A DNA stretch of 64,000 bases from DATFDN01 sp963767645. Its GTDB lineage: Bacteria > Pseudomonadota > Alphaproteobacteria > Acetobacterales > Acetobacteraceae. The position numbers were made by a program, and so were the translations under genes. The notes under the pieces were generated by a model. That model searched no databases. It worked only from the letters and a program-made list of their open reading frames with translations, and was not told the origin of the DNA. Of the stretch, positions 17,840 through 26,773 are shown in pieces; the stretch's first letter is position 1; every line of letters starts with the position of its first letter. Location: NCBI GenBank assembly GCA_963767645.1, contig CAVYEW010000010.1, positions 434,001-498,000 on the forward strand, in the 5' to 3' direction.

Positions 17840-18679
17840 TCACGCTCCGAAGGACGACAGCGCCGCCACCTCGGCGATGAAGCGCCGCCGCCGCCGCTGG
17901 ATAAGCCGCCAAGCCAGCCGCGCCATTGCATCCGAGAATCGCCCGCGCGGCTTCAGCCCGACCGCCTTGAGGATCATGCCCATACCCCGCTCGACGTGGC
18001 GGAATCGGTAATAGCCCGCCGCCCGCGACATGTAGGCGGCGATACAGCGGCGGTGGGCGTAGGGCAGGACAGGGGACTCGTTCGCTGCGTGCCACGCATA
18101 GGCCAACTCATCGTCCTCGCTCTCGTTGATGCGGCCCAGCGCGATCTTGAGCCGTCGCAGCACGCCGATCCGCTCGCGGGCCAGATAGCGGCGCAGATGA
18201 TCGTAAAACAGCTTGAAATGGCGGAACTCGTCGGCGGCAATGCGACGGCAGATCTCATTCAGCACCGGCTCCGCGGTCGCTTCGGCGAGCGCCGAGTAGT
18301 AGCTGGAGGTCCCCGTTTCGACCATGCAGCGCGCGATCAACTCGCCCGAGCGAGATCCGCGCACCGAGGCGGTGGCCTCCAGAGGCAGCTTGTAGCCAGC
18401 CTTGTAGCGTTCGAAGGCGGCGCGGTAGTCCCAGCTCGGATCGGCCAGCATGGCCCAGCGCCCGAGCGCCTCGCCGTGCTGCACCTCCTCGCCGGCCCAA
18501 TTGTCGGCCGCCTGCTGGAAGGCTGGGTCATCGCGGAACACGCGGTTGAGATAGAGGGCGTAGTCGGTGCCGTTCCGCTCCACCATCGCCGCGGCCTTCA
18601 CCAAGCCGATCACCTCCGGGTCCACCTTCGCCGGATCGAAACGGTCCCAGGGGACGTCATCGAGTCGCCAGTGCTTCAT
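17840..18679 (-). CDS. Ferritin-like diiron protein
   Basis: A 279-residue helical protein with a complete diiron ligand set of the ferritin-like/rubrerythrin superfamily: Glu34, Glu65 and His68 (EVQH), Glu121, then Glu151 and His154 (EFRH). It has no rubredoxin domain. Members include oxidases, desaturase-like and ferroxidase proteins; I cannot choose among them. It lies 11 bases after thiD and 16 before the DUF3311 gene, inside the glmM-thiD-transporter run, which gives no clear functional hint. Confidence 0.75.
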   Translation of the reverse strand: MKHWRLDDVPWDRFDPAKVDPEVIGLVKAAAMVERNGTDYALYLNRVFRDDPAFQQAADNWAGEEVQHGEALGRWAMLADPSWDYRAAFERYKAGYKLPLEATASVRGSRSGELIARCMVETGTSSYYSALAEATAEPVLNEICRRIAADEFRHFKLFYDHLRRYLARERIGVLRRLKIALGRINESEDDELAYAWHAANESPVLPYAHRRCIAAYMSRAAGYYRFRHVERGMGMILKAVGLKPRGRFSDAMARLAWRLIQRRRRRFIAEVAALSSFGA

Positions 18680-18690
18680 CGCCGGCGCTT

Positions 18691-19509
18691 TTACGATTGC
18701 AGGGCGGCAAGGTCCACGGTGACGGCGTGGTTCAGCGGGCCGTGGCCGGCGCCCAGACCGGGCGCGGACGCGATCGCGGCTCGGACATAGCGGCGCGCGC
18801 GCAGCACCGCCTCGCGCAACGCGAGCCCCTGAGCGAGCCCGGCGGCCAGCGCGCTGGCCAGCGTGCAGCCAGTGCCATGAGTGTGGCGGGACGCGATGCG
18901 CGGGGAAACGAATTCCTCGATCCCGTCCTCGGTGGCCAGCAGGTCGATCACCGCCTCGCCCGGCAGATGCCCGCCCTTCAGCAAGACCGCCGGAACCCCG
19001 AGCGTGAGCAGCGCGGCGGCGGCGCGGTGCATTGCGCTCAGATCGGCGATCGCCATCCCAGCCAGCGCCTCCGCTTCCGGCAGGTTCGGAGTGAGGACGG
19101 CGGCCATCGGCACCAGCCGGCGCTTCAGGACGGCGCTGGCCTCGGCGGCAAGCAGGCGCGCGCCGCCCTTCGCCGTCATGACCGGGTCCGCCACCACCGG
19201 AATACCGGGTGCGCGAGCGGCGAGCACGTCGCAAACCCGCTCGATCGCGGCGGCGTCGCCCAGCATGCCGACCTTCACCACGTCGGCCCCGATGTCATCC
19301 AGCACGGCCTCGATCTGCCAGGCCAGGAAGTCCGGCGGGACCGGCAGGATGCCCTGCACGCCGAGCGTGTTCTGCGCGGTGATCGCGGTGATCGCGGTCG
19401 ACGCATAGGCGCCGAGCGCGGTGATGGTCTTCACGTCGGCCTGGATGCCCGCGCCGCCGCCGGAATCGGAGCCCGCAATGACGAGCACCCGGCCGCGAAG
19501 CCGGGTCAT
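18691..19509 (-). CDS. thiD: Hydroxymethylpyrimidine/phosphomethylpyrimidine kinase
   Basis: Phosphorylates HMP and HMP-P for thiamine biosynthesis. The 272-residue ribokinase-fold protein shows VLVIAGSDSGGGAGIQAD at the N-terminus, DPVMTAKGG in the middle and the anion-hole motif HTHGTGCTLASALAA near the C-terminus. The start ATG at 19509 overlaps the glmM stop by four bases, so translation is coupled. thiE is encoded about 28 kb away in this window. No TPP riboswitch was recognised ahead of either gene. Confidence 0.94.
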   Translation of the reverse strand: MTRLRGRVLVIAGSDSGGGAGIQADVKTITALGAYASTAITAITAQNTLGVQGILPVPPDFLAWQIEAVLDDIGADVVKVGMLGDAAAIERVCDVLAARAPGIPVVADPVMTAKGGARLLAAEASAVLKRRLVPMAAVLTPNLPEAEALAGMAIADLSAMHRAAAALLTLGVPAVLLKGGHLPGEAVIDLLATEDGIEEFVSPRIASRHTHGTGCTLASALAAGLAQGLALREAVLRARRYVRAAIASAPGLGAGHGPLNHAVTVDLAALQS

Positions 19510-20876
19510 GCGGCGTCGGCGTGCCGCGCGGTGCTCGCCGTCACGGTCTCGCACAGCTCGGCGACGATCGCGGCGATCAGTGCCTCGTCCTCGGCTTCGG
19601 CCATCACCCGGACCAGCGGCTCGGTTCCGCTCTCGCGGATCACCAGCCGCCCGACCCCCGCCAGCCGCGCCTGCGCCGCCGCGACCGCATTCTGTACCTT
19701 TTGGGTCCGCAGGGGCGAGGGGCCGGCGAACCGCACATTGCGCAGCAGTTGCGGCATGCGAGTGAAGACCCGACAGACCTCGCTGGCCGGGCGCCCCTCC
19801 TCGACCAGGACGGCCAGGACCTGCAGCGCCGCGACCAGCCCGTCGCCGGTCGTGGCGAAGTCCGACAGGATCAGGTGGCCGGATTGTTCCCCGCCCACGT
19901 TCAGGCCGAGCTCGCGCATCCGCTCGGCCACGTAGCGGTCGCCGACCTTGGTGCGCTCCAGCCCCAGATCGAGGCCGGCGAGGAACCGTTCCAGCCCGAG
20001 ATTCGACATGATCGTGGCCGCGATCCCCTCGCCGCGCAGACGGCCTGCGGCGTGCCAGGAGCGGGTGATCAGGGCCAGGATCTGGTCCCCGTCGACCAAT
20101 TGCCCATGCTCGTCGCAGATCAGCACGCGGTCCGCGTCTCCGTCGAGCGCGATGCCGAGATCGGCGCCATGCGCCAGCACCTGCTCGCACAGATACTCGG
20201 GCGCGGTGGAGCCGCAGCCCCGGTTGATATTGAACCCGTCAGGGGCCACGCCGACCGCGACCAGGTCCGCGCCCAGCTCCCACAACACCGTGGGCGCCAC
20301 CCGATAGGCGGCGCCATGCGCGCAATCGACGACGATCTTCAGCCCCTCCAGCACCAGCGGGCGGGGGAAGGTCGCCTTCGCGGCCTCGATGTAGCGGCCC
20401 GAAGCATCCTCCAGCCGCGCCGCGCGGCCGAGCTTGGCGGACGAGGCGAGACGCTCGGCGAGGTCGGCCGCCATCAGCGTCTCGATCTGCTCTTCGGTCT
20501 CGTCGGACAACTTGAGGCCGTCCGGGCCGAACAGCTTGATGCCGTTATCCTCGAACGGGTTGTGCGAGGCCGAGATCATCACCCCCAGATCGGCCCGCAA
20601 GCTGCGCGTCAGCATGGCGATGGCAGGCGTCGGCAGCGGCCCGACCAGGGTCACGTCCATGCCGGCGCCGATGAACCCCGCGGTGAGTGCCGGCTCGATC
20701 ATGTAGCCCGAAAGGCGGGTGTCCTTGCCGATCACCACCCGGTGCCGATGGCTGCCGCGAGTGAACAGCACCCCAGCCGCCTGGCCGAGCCGCAGCGCGA
20801 TTTCGGCCGTCATCGGATCGCTGTTCGCGGTGCCGCGAATCCCATCGGTCCCAAACAGCCTCCGTGCGCTGGACAT
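19506..20876 (-). CDS. glmM: Phosphoglucosamine mutase
   Basis: Interconverts glucosamine-6-phosphate and glucosamine-1-phosphate on the way to UDP-GlcNAc for peptidoglycan and lipopolysaccharide. The 456-residue protein starts RRLFGTDGIRG, has the phosphoserine loop ISASHNPFEDNG with Ser104, the metal loop DGDADR and the sugar-binding GGEQSGH. I chose the ATG at 20876 because GAGGA lies seven bases upstream of it; the ATG at 20882 has no such spacing. It follows folP by 71 bases, an order common in alphaproteobacteria (ftsH-folP-glmM). Confidence 0.95.
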   Translation of the reverse strand: MSSARRLFGTDGIRGTANSDPMTAEIALRLGQAAGVLFTRGSHRHRVVIGKDTRLSGYMIEPALTAGFIGAGMDVTLVGPLPTPAIAMLTRSLRADLGVMISASHNPFEDNGIKLFGPDGLKLSDETEEQIETLMAADLAERLASSAKLGRAARLEDASGRYIEAAKATFPRPLVLEGLKIVVDCAHGAAYRVAPTVLWELGADLVAVGVAPDGFNINRGCGSTAPEYLCEQVLAHGADLGIALDGDADRVLICDEHGQLVDGDQILALITRSWHAAGRLRGEGIAATIMSNLGLERFLAGLDLGLERTKVGDRYVAERMRELGLNVGGEQSGHLILSDFATTGDGLVAALQVLAVLVEEGRPASEVCRVFTRMPQLLRNVRFAGPSPLRTQKVQNAVAAAQARLAGVGRLVIRESGTEPLVRVMAEAEDEALIAAIVAELCETVTASTARHADAA

Positions 20877-20947
20877 GGTCATTCCTCGAAACATTTCAGC
20901 GGTCGATCGCATTTACCCGCGCGCGGGCGGGAAAGGAAAGCGAAACC

Positions 20948-21754
20948 TCAGTCGGCGGTCAGCGCGCTCCAGACCTTCAGCGCCTGGACAGTTCCCGCGA
21001 CGTCATGCACCCGCAGGATCGCCGCGCCCTGGGTGGCCGCAAACAAAGCAGCGGCAAGCGAGGCGGCATCGCGGCGCGCCGGTACGGGCTCGCCCGCCAG
21101 AGCACCGATGAATCCCTTGCGCGAGACGCCGACCAGGATGGGCAGCCCGAGCGTGGCAAGACGTGGCAGCTGGCGCAGCAGCGCGATCGAATGTTCCGGG
21201 CGCTTGGCGAAGCCAAAACCGGGATCGAGGATCAGCCGCGAGCGGGCGATGCCGGCGCGCTCGGCGGCCGCGATCCGATCACTCAGCTCGGCCGCGACCT
21301 CGGCCGCGACGTCGCCGTAGCGCGCGTACGCGGCCATGCCCGCCGGGTCGCCGCGCATGTGCATCAGCACAACCGAGCAGTCGCGCTGCGCCAGCAGCGG
21401 CGCCGCGTCGGGGTCGTGCGCCAGGGCGGAGACGTCGTTGATGATCGCGGCGCCGGCGTCGAGCGCTGCCGCCATCGTTGCCGCGTTGCGGGTATCGACC
21501 GAGACCACGATCCCGGCGCCGGCCAGCGCCGTGATCACCGGCAGGATGCGCGCCTGCTCCTCATCGGCTTGCACCGAGGCAGCGCCGGGCCGCGTGCTTT
21601 CCCCGCCGACATCCACGATGTCCGCTCCGACGGCACGCATCGCCAGCCCGGCGCTGATCGCCGCATCCATGCCGGGATACGCTCCGCCATCGCTGAAGCT
21701 GTCGGGCGTCAGGTTGAGGATACCCATGACATGCGGCAATTTCCCCCAGGTCAT
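20948..21754 (-). CDS. folP: Dihydropteroate synthase
   Basis: Condenses para-aminobenzoate with hydroxymethyl-dihydropterin pyrophosphate in folate synthesis; the target of sulfonamides. It has MGILNLTPDSFSDGG, GGESTRPGA, IINDVSAL and the GVSRKGFIG loop. The reading frame is open to 21775, but the ATG at 21754 gives MTWGKLPHVMGILN and is the most plausible start; it lies inside the arm of a palindromic repeat (21750-21834), which probably inserted between ftsH and folP and now supplies the start codon. The DHPS core is intact, so it should be functional. Confidence 0.9.
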   Translation of the reverse strand: MTWGKLPHVMGILNLTPDSFSDGGAYPGMDAAISAGLAMRAVGADIVDVGGESTRPGAASVQADEEQARILPVITALAGAGIVVSVDTRNAATMAAALDAGAAIINDVSALAHDPDAAPLLAQRDCSVVLMHMRGDPAGMAAYARYGDVAAEVAAELSDRIAAAERAGIARSRLILDPGFGFAKRPEHSIALLRQLPRLATLGLPILVGVSRKGFIGALAGEPVPARRDAASLAAALFAATQGAAILRVHDVAGTVQALKVWSALTAD

Positions 21755-21834
21755 GGCCGGACTTGGTCCGGCCACCCACGTCTTTTATGGCGGCAGACGA
21801 AGACGTGGATGCCCGGGCCAAGCCCGGGCATGAC
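21750..21834. repeat. Compound palindromic intergenic repeat
   Basis: Three nested or tandem hairpins: GGCCGGA/TCCGGCC, CCACGTCTT/AAGACGTGG and ATGCCCGGG/CCCGGGCAT, bounded by GTCATG and CATGAC. The style matches abundant short palindromic repeats scattered between genes in alphaproteobacterial genomes. It fills most of the ftsH-folP gap and contains the folP start codon. Confidence 0.75.
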
Positions 21835-21875
21835 GCTGAATGAGGACTGCCACCCTACCCTGGAGAAACTTCGTC

Positions 21876-23801
21876 TCACCCCGGCTGCGGCGCCGGCCCC
21901 AGCCCGCCCGCCGGCGGCACCGGGGCGGGGCGCACCGTGGTCGGGACCGAGGCGCGGCGGTTCTCGGGGGCCGGCTCGTCCACCACCTTGCGGATCACCG
22001 GTTCGCCGCGCAGCACCGTGCGGATCTCGTCGCCCGACAGCGTCTCGTGCTCCAGCAGGCCGCGCGCGAGCCGGTGCAGCTCCTCGATGTTCTCGGTCAG
22101 GATGCGCTTCGCCTTGCTGTAGGCGCGGTCAATGATGTCCTTGATCTCGGCGTCGATCTCGCGCGCGGTGGCCTCCGAGACGTTCTTGTTCTGCGTCACC
22201 GAATGACCGAGGAACACCTCCTGGCTGTTGTCGCCGTAGGCGATCATGCCGAGCTTCTCGCTCATGCCCCATTCGGTGATCATACGCCGCGCCTGGTCGG
22301 TTGCCATCTTGATGTCGCCGGCCGCGCCGTTGGAGACCTTCTCGGGGCCGAAGATGATCTCCTCGGCCGCGCGCCCGCCCATCGCCATGGTGAGTTCACC
22401 TAGGAGCTTGGACTTGCTCTTGGAGTAGCGGTCGCCCTCGGGCAGGCTCATCACCAGGCCGAGCGCCCGGCCGCGCGGGATGATGGTGGCCTTGTGGACC
22501 GGGTCGCACTCGGGCTCGTGCAGGGCGCAGAGCGCGTGCCCGCCCTCGTGATAGGCGGTCATGCGCTTCTCCGCCTCGCTCATCACCAGCGAGCGGCGCT
22601 CGGTGCCCATCAGCACCTTGTCCTTCGCGTTCTCGAACTCCGCCATCGCCACCACGCGCTTGCCCATGCGCGCCGCCAGCAGCGCCGCCTCGTTCACCAG
22701 GTTGGCGAGGTCGGCGCCGGAGAAGCCCGGCGTGCCGCGCGCGATCACCTTGGGATCGACGTCGGCCGCGAGCGGCACCTTGCGCATATGCACGCGCAGG
22801 ATCTTCTCGCGCCCGTTCACGTCCGGGTTGGGCACCACCACCTGCCGATCGAACCGGCCGGGGCGCAGCAGGGCGGGGTCGAGCACATCGGGACGGTTGG
22901 TGGCGGCGATCAGGATGACGCCCTCGTTCGACTCGAAGCCGTCCATCTCGACGAGCATCTGGTTCAGGGTCTGCTCGCGCTCGTCGTTGCCGCCGCCCAG
23001 GCCGGCGCCGCGATGGCGCCCGACGGCATCTATCTCGTCGATGAAGATGATGCAGGGGGCGTTCTTCTTTCCTTGCTCGAACATGTCGCGCACGCGGCTC
23101 GCGCCGACGCCCACGAACATCTCCACGAAGTCGGAGCCGGAGATGGTGAAGAACGGCACGTTCGCCTCGCCGGCGATGGCGCGCGCCAGCAGGGTCTTGC
23201 CGGTGCCGGGGGGGCCGACCAGCAGCACGCCCTTGGGGATCTTGCCGCCGAGCCGCTGGAATTTCTGCGGGTCGCGCAGGAACTCGACGATCTCCTGAAG
23301 CTCGCCCTTCGCTTCGTCGATACCCGCCACGTCGTCGAAGGTGACGCGGCCCTGCTTCTCGGTCAGCAGCCGGGCGCGCGACTTGCCGAAGCCCATGGCC
23401 CGCCCGCCGCCGGATTGCATCTGGCGCATGAAGAACACCCAGACCCCGATCAGCAGCAGCATCGGGAACCAGCTCAACAAATAGTGAAGGAGCGGATTCA
23501 CATCGGCGTCGCGCGGCTTGGCGATGACCCGCACATTTTTGTCAGTCAGCCGGCTTACCAGGGTGGGATCTTCGGGCGTGTAGGTCTCGAAAGTGCGGCC
23601 GTCACTGAGCTGGCCGGTTATGGTCCGGCCCTGGATCACGACGTCGCGGACCTGCCCGTTGTTCACCTGCCCGATGAACTCGGAATAGGCTTCCTGCGTG
23701 GCCGAGCTCCGTGTCGCGCCGGGCTGGAACAGGTTGAACAGAACCACCAGCAGCAAGGCGATGATCACCCAGAGCGCCAGGTTCCGGCCGAAATTGCTCA
23801 T
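21876..23801 (-). CDS. ftsH: ATP-dependent zinc metalloprotease FtsH
   Basis: Membrane-anchored AAA+ protease for quality control of membrane and short-lived regulatory proteins. The 641-residue protein has two N-terminal membrane segments (about residues 8-24 and 105-122), the Walker A motif GPPGTGKT, Walker B FIDEIDAVGR, the second region of homology and the zinc site HEGGH, followed by a Pro/Ala-rich tail. The start at 23801 gives the standard MSNFGRN N-terminus; the frame remains open upstream but without family similarity. tilS lies upstream on the same strand. Confidence 0.96.
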   Translation of the reverse strand: MSNFGRNLALWVIIALLLVVLFNLFQPGATRSSATQEAYSEFIGQVNNGQVRDVVIQGRTITGQLSDGRTFETYTPEDPTLVSRLTDKNVRVIAKPRDADVNPLLHYLLSWFPMLLLIGVWVFFMRQMQSGGGRAMGFGKSRARLLTEKQGRVTFDDVAGIDEAKGELQEIVEFLRDPQKFQRLGGKIPKGVLLVGPPGTGKTLLARAIAGEANVPFFTISGSDFVEMFVGVGASRVRDMFEQGKKNAPCIIFIDEIDAVGRHRGAGLGGGNDEREQTLNQMLVEMDGFESNEGVILIAATNRPDVLDPALLRPGRFDRQVVVPNPDVNGREKILRVHMRKVPLAADVDPKVIARGTPGFSGADLANLVNEAALLAARMGKRVVAMAEFENAKDKVLMGTERRSLVMSEAEKRMTAYHEGGHALCALHEPECDPVHKATIIPRGRALGLVMSLPEGDRYSKSKSKLLGELTMAMGGRAAEEIIFGPEKVSNGAAGDIKMATDQARRMITEWGMSEKLGMIAYGDNSQEVFLGHSVTQNKNVSEATAREIDAEIKDIIDRAYSKAKRILTENIEELHRLARGLLEHETLSGDEIRTVLRGEPVIRKVVDEPAPENRRASVPTTVRPAPVPPAGGLGPAPQPG

Positions 23802-23904
23802 GTAACGTCCACGTCTCCCAGGGCCGCCTCGGCGGCGCGGCGTGTGCCGCGCGATCAACATAGGATGAAATGAGCGTTTGCGCACCCCCGAAGCGCGCGA
23901 GCGG

Positions 23905-25189
23905 TCAACTCCGTGAAGGCGGGACCGGTGCCGGGGCGGCCGGCCGGGCCGGGGCGAACGACAGCGTGAGGCGGGCGCAGCACGCCGGATCGGGCCAGCC
24001 GAGATGCGGCACGGCGGACAGGCGATCGCCTTCCCAGAGGGCGGGCAGGGTCCGCAGGACGGCCGCCGGCAGCTCGGAGGCATCGCGCAGCCGCGAAGCC
24101 GCCCGGCCGACGGCTCCGATCATCAAGCCGTCTGGCGGGTCAGCCGCCGCGTCCAGGCGGAACCGCCCATCCCAGAGCGCCCCGTGATGCGCCGGCACCG
24201 CAGCACCCATCGCCGCCGCCTCGCGCACCGCCAGAAGCCCTTCCCCGAGTCGGCCAGCCGGCAGCAGCCGGACTCCCGCCAGCGTCGCCGGCCGGGGCGC
24301 GGCGGCCAGCGCGGCGAGAGCAACGCGCGGCGGGTGTCGCGCCCGCCCGCCGATAACGGCAATGACCGCGCCCAGAGCCGCAGGCGGCATCGGCGCGGCC
24401 GGCATGACGGCGAACCCCTCCGGACGGAGCGCCACGTTGCATGCCAGGAACCAGGCCGCCTCCGCCTCAGGTACGGGCACGTCGCGCGCCCTGCGCCTCC
24501 GCGGCGCCGAGCAGGGCGGCCGTAGCCGGCCCGTCGCCGTCGCGGTCGCGACGCAGCGCGCGCAGCCGGGAGCGCAGCGCGGCGGGGTCAGCGTTTGACG
24601 GATCCTCCGCCCAGGCCACGCCAGCCGCCGCCAGGGTCGCGCGCAGCCGCGCTGGTCGGATGCAGAGCAGAGGGCGCAACAGCCGCAATCCCGCCTCCTC
24701 GGCGAGCGCCGCCATGCCGGCAAGACCGGCCGGGCCACTGCCCGCCAGGGCCCGGGTGATCACCGTCTCGGCCTGGTCTGCCGCATGGTGGCCCATCAGG
24801 AGATGCACGATGCCCGCCTCGGCGCAGGCAGTGCGCAGCAGCGCATAGCGGGCCGTGCGGGCGCGCGCCGCCAAGGCCGGCCCATGACGGAGACCGATCG
24901 CGCGCAGCACCAGCGCGGCGATCCCCCGACTGGCGAGCGTCGCGCGCGCTTGCTCGGCTTCGCCTCCCGATTCCGTCCGCAGCCCATGATCGACGATCAG
25001 TCCGAGCGCCGCGCCTCCGCGCGCCCGCGCCCAGCCATCCGCAAGCAGCACGAGCGCCAGGCTGTCCGCCCCGCCCGAGACCGCGACGGCGAGCCTCGGT
25101 TTCGGCTCGAACGGGCCGAGCGGGGCCATCAAGGCGGCGAATTCGGCCGGGGTGAGGGGGATCTCTGAGGGGAGAGCAGGTGGGCTCAT
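23905..25189 (-). CDS. tilS: tRNA(Ile)-lysidine synthetase (frameshifted)
   Basis: Modifies C34 of the AUA-reading tRNA-Ile to lysidine; generally essential. The N-terminal PP-loop ATPase part carries SGGADSLALVLL and the GHHAADQAET motif. The frame breaks in the dinucleotide run CGCGCGC at 24483-24489, where removing one base joins LLGAAEAQGA to DVPVPEAEAAWF and gives a 427-residue protein. Because the gene should be indispensable and the break lies in a simple repeat, I infer a sequencing error. The start overlaps the cpoB stop (ATGA), so it is coupled to cpoB. Confidence 0.82.
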
Positions 25190-26100
25190 CGGCAGCCGGC
25201 GCGCCTGCCGATCTGCGCCGCCCGATCGGAGGTCGAGTTGGGAAACTCGGCACGCAGCTTGCCCAAGGTGTCGCAGGCCGCGCGTTTCTCGTTGATCGAC
25301 ACGAGCGCGTCGGCGAGGCCCAGCAGCGAGTCCTGTGCGTGGCTTCCCTTCTTCTGCCGATTGTAGGCGTCGTCATAGGCGATGGCGGCTTGCGAGTACT
25401 GCTTCTGCCCGAGCAGCGCCTGCGCGAGCAGGAATTGCGCGTCATAGCCGCGCGGCGAGGCGCGATTGGCCAGCACATCGCGCGCGTCCTGCTCGGCGGC
25501 GCCGAAATCGCCGCGCTGCAGCGCGGCCTGCCCGTCCTGCAAGGTCAGCTCCGGCGTGCGCCGGCCGTTCACGGCGGGCGGCGGGGGAGGCGCCGCGGCG
25601 CGCGGAGCCGCGCTGGGCGGGGTCGGCGGCGGAGCGGAAGCCGGCGGCAGCGCGGACAGCGAGGGGCCGGACGCTCCAGGCGACGTCCCCTGGCCGCCGC
25701 CTTGCGGGTTCTGGACCTGGAACTGCAGGTCCTCGATCTGCTTGCTGAGCTGCGAGGTCTGCTGCTGCAGGCGGTTGCTCAGCTCCTCCACCCGGCCGCG
25801 CAGCTCGCGCACGGCACCCTCCAGCGACTCGACCCGGGTCAGCAACCTGGTGACGACGTCGCTGTTCCCGGCGAAGGGCGCGGGGCTCGGCGGCGCGTAG
25901 CCGCCCGGCGGATAGCCGCCCGCCCCGCCCCGCTGGGTCAAGACCTGAAGCTCGCGTTGCAGCTCCAGGATCTGGTTCTGCAAGGCGATGCCCTCGCGCG
26001 TCTGCATCTGCGCGCCTGCCGGGCTCGCCAGCCCCCAAGCCGCGACCCACGCAAGCAGCGCCGCCCGCATCGCTCCCGTCCCGATCGCGCGCAAACTCAT
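25186..26100 (-). CDS. cpoB: Tol-Pal system protein YbgF/CpoB
   Basis: Periplasmic tetratricopeptide protein that coordinates outer-membrane constriction with septal peptidoglycan synthesis. The 304-residue protein has a Sec signal peptide (about residues 1-30, ending SPAGAQ), a coiled-coil trimerisation segment with two heptad regions (about 40-125), a Pro/Ala/Ser-rich linker and C-terminal TPR repeats (about 180-295) containing the usual AQFLLAQALLGQKQYSQAA element. It lies 87 bases downstream of pal, the canonical arrangement. Confidence 0.92.
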   Translation of the reverse strand: MSLRAIGTGAMRAALLAWVAAWGLASPAGAQMQTREGIALQNQILELQRELQVLTQRGGAGGYPPGGYAPPSPAPFAGNSDVVTRLLTRVESLEGAVRELRGRVEELSNRLQQQTSQLSKQIEDLQFQVQNPQGGGQGTSPGASGPSLSALPPASAPPPTPPSAAPRAAAPPPPPAVNGRRTPELTLQDGQAALQRGDFGAAEQDARDVLANRASPRGYDAQFLLAQALLGQKQYSQAAIAYDDAYNRQKKGSHAQDSLLGLADALVSINEKRAACDTLGKLRAEFPNSTSDRAAQIGRRAGCR

Positions 26101-26187
26101 CCTGTCCGTCCTCCTGGCCCGGCCGTCTTCTAGACGAAGAGACGCGCACGCCGAAATCGGGCGCCGGTCCGAGCTGGAGGATGAAGC

Positions 26188-26676
26188 TCAGCGCACCGAG
26201 GTGGTGGCGTTCCGGTTCTTCGCCCAGGCTTCCTCGTTGTCGCCGAGAGCGATCGGGCGGTCCTTGCCGAAGCTGATCGTCTGCACCCGGCCCGGGTTCA
26301 CGCCGCGCGCCGCAAGGTAATCGCGCGCAGCGTTGGCGCGGCGCTGGCCGAGCGCCAGGTTGTACTCCTCGGTGCCGCGGTCGTCGCAGTTGCCCGCCAC
26401 CTGAACCCCGACCTGCGGGTACCTCTGCAGCCACTCCGATTGCCGATCGAGCGTGGTCTGGTCGTCCGGACTGAGCCTGCTGCTGTCAAAGGCGAAATAG
26501 ACCCGATCGCCCACATTGGTCGCCAGATCCTGCTGGCTTCCCGGCACCACCCCGGCGGTGGTCGCGGCGCCCGCCCCGGCGCCATTGGCGGCCCCCGTGG
26601 TGGCCGTCTCGGGCGTGCTGGAGCACGCTGCCAGCAGGGCGGCGGCGGCAAGAGCAGCGGCAATCTTCATCTGCAT
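26188..26676 (-). CDS. pal: Peptidoglycan-associated lipoprotein Pal
   Basis: Outer-membrane lipoprotein that anchors the envelope to peptidoglycan as part of the Tol-Pal complex. The 162-residue protein has a lipobox LLAAC with the lipidated Cys near residue 18 and an OmpA-C domain with VYFAFDSSRL, GNCDDRGTEEYN and GQRRANAARDYL. tolQRAB are not in the window upstream; a gamma-glutamyltransferase gene lies there instead. First gene of the cpoB-tilS-ftsH run. Confidence 0.95.
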   Translation of the reverse strand: MQMKIAAALAAAALLAACSSTPETATTGAANGAGAGAATTAGVVPGSQQDLATNVGDRVYFAFDSSRLSPDDQTTLDRQSEWLQRYPQVGVQVAGNCDDRGTEEYNLALGQRRANAARDYLAARGVNPGRVQTISFGKDRPIALGDNEEAWAKNRNATTSVR

Positions 26677-26773
26677 TGCTCTGTGGTCCCTGAAGGGGAT
26701 GGCTGGCGGGGAGCTGCAACCGACTCTGGAACGTTCCCCACGCGGCAGCGATTAACCGCGCCAGACTCGCCGG

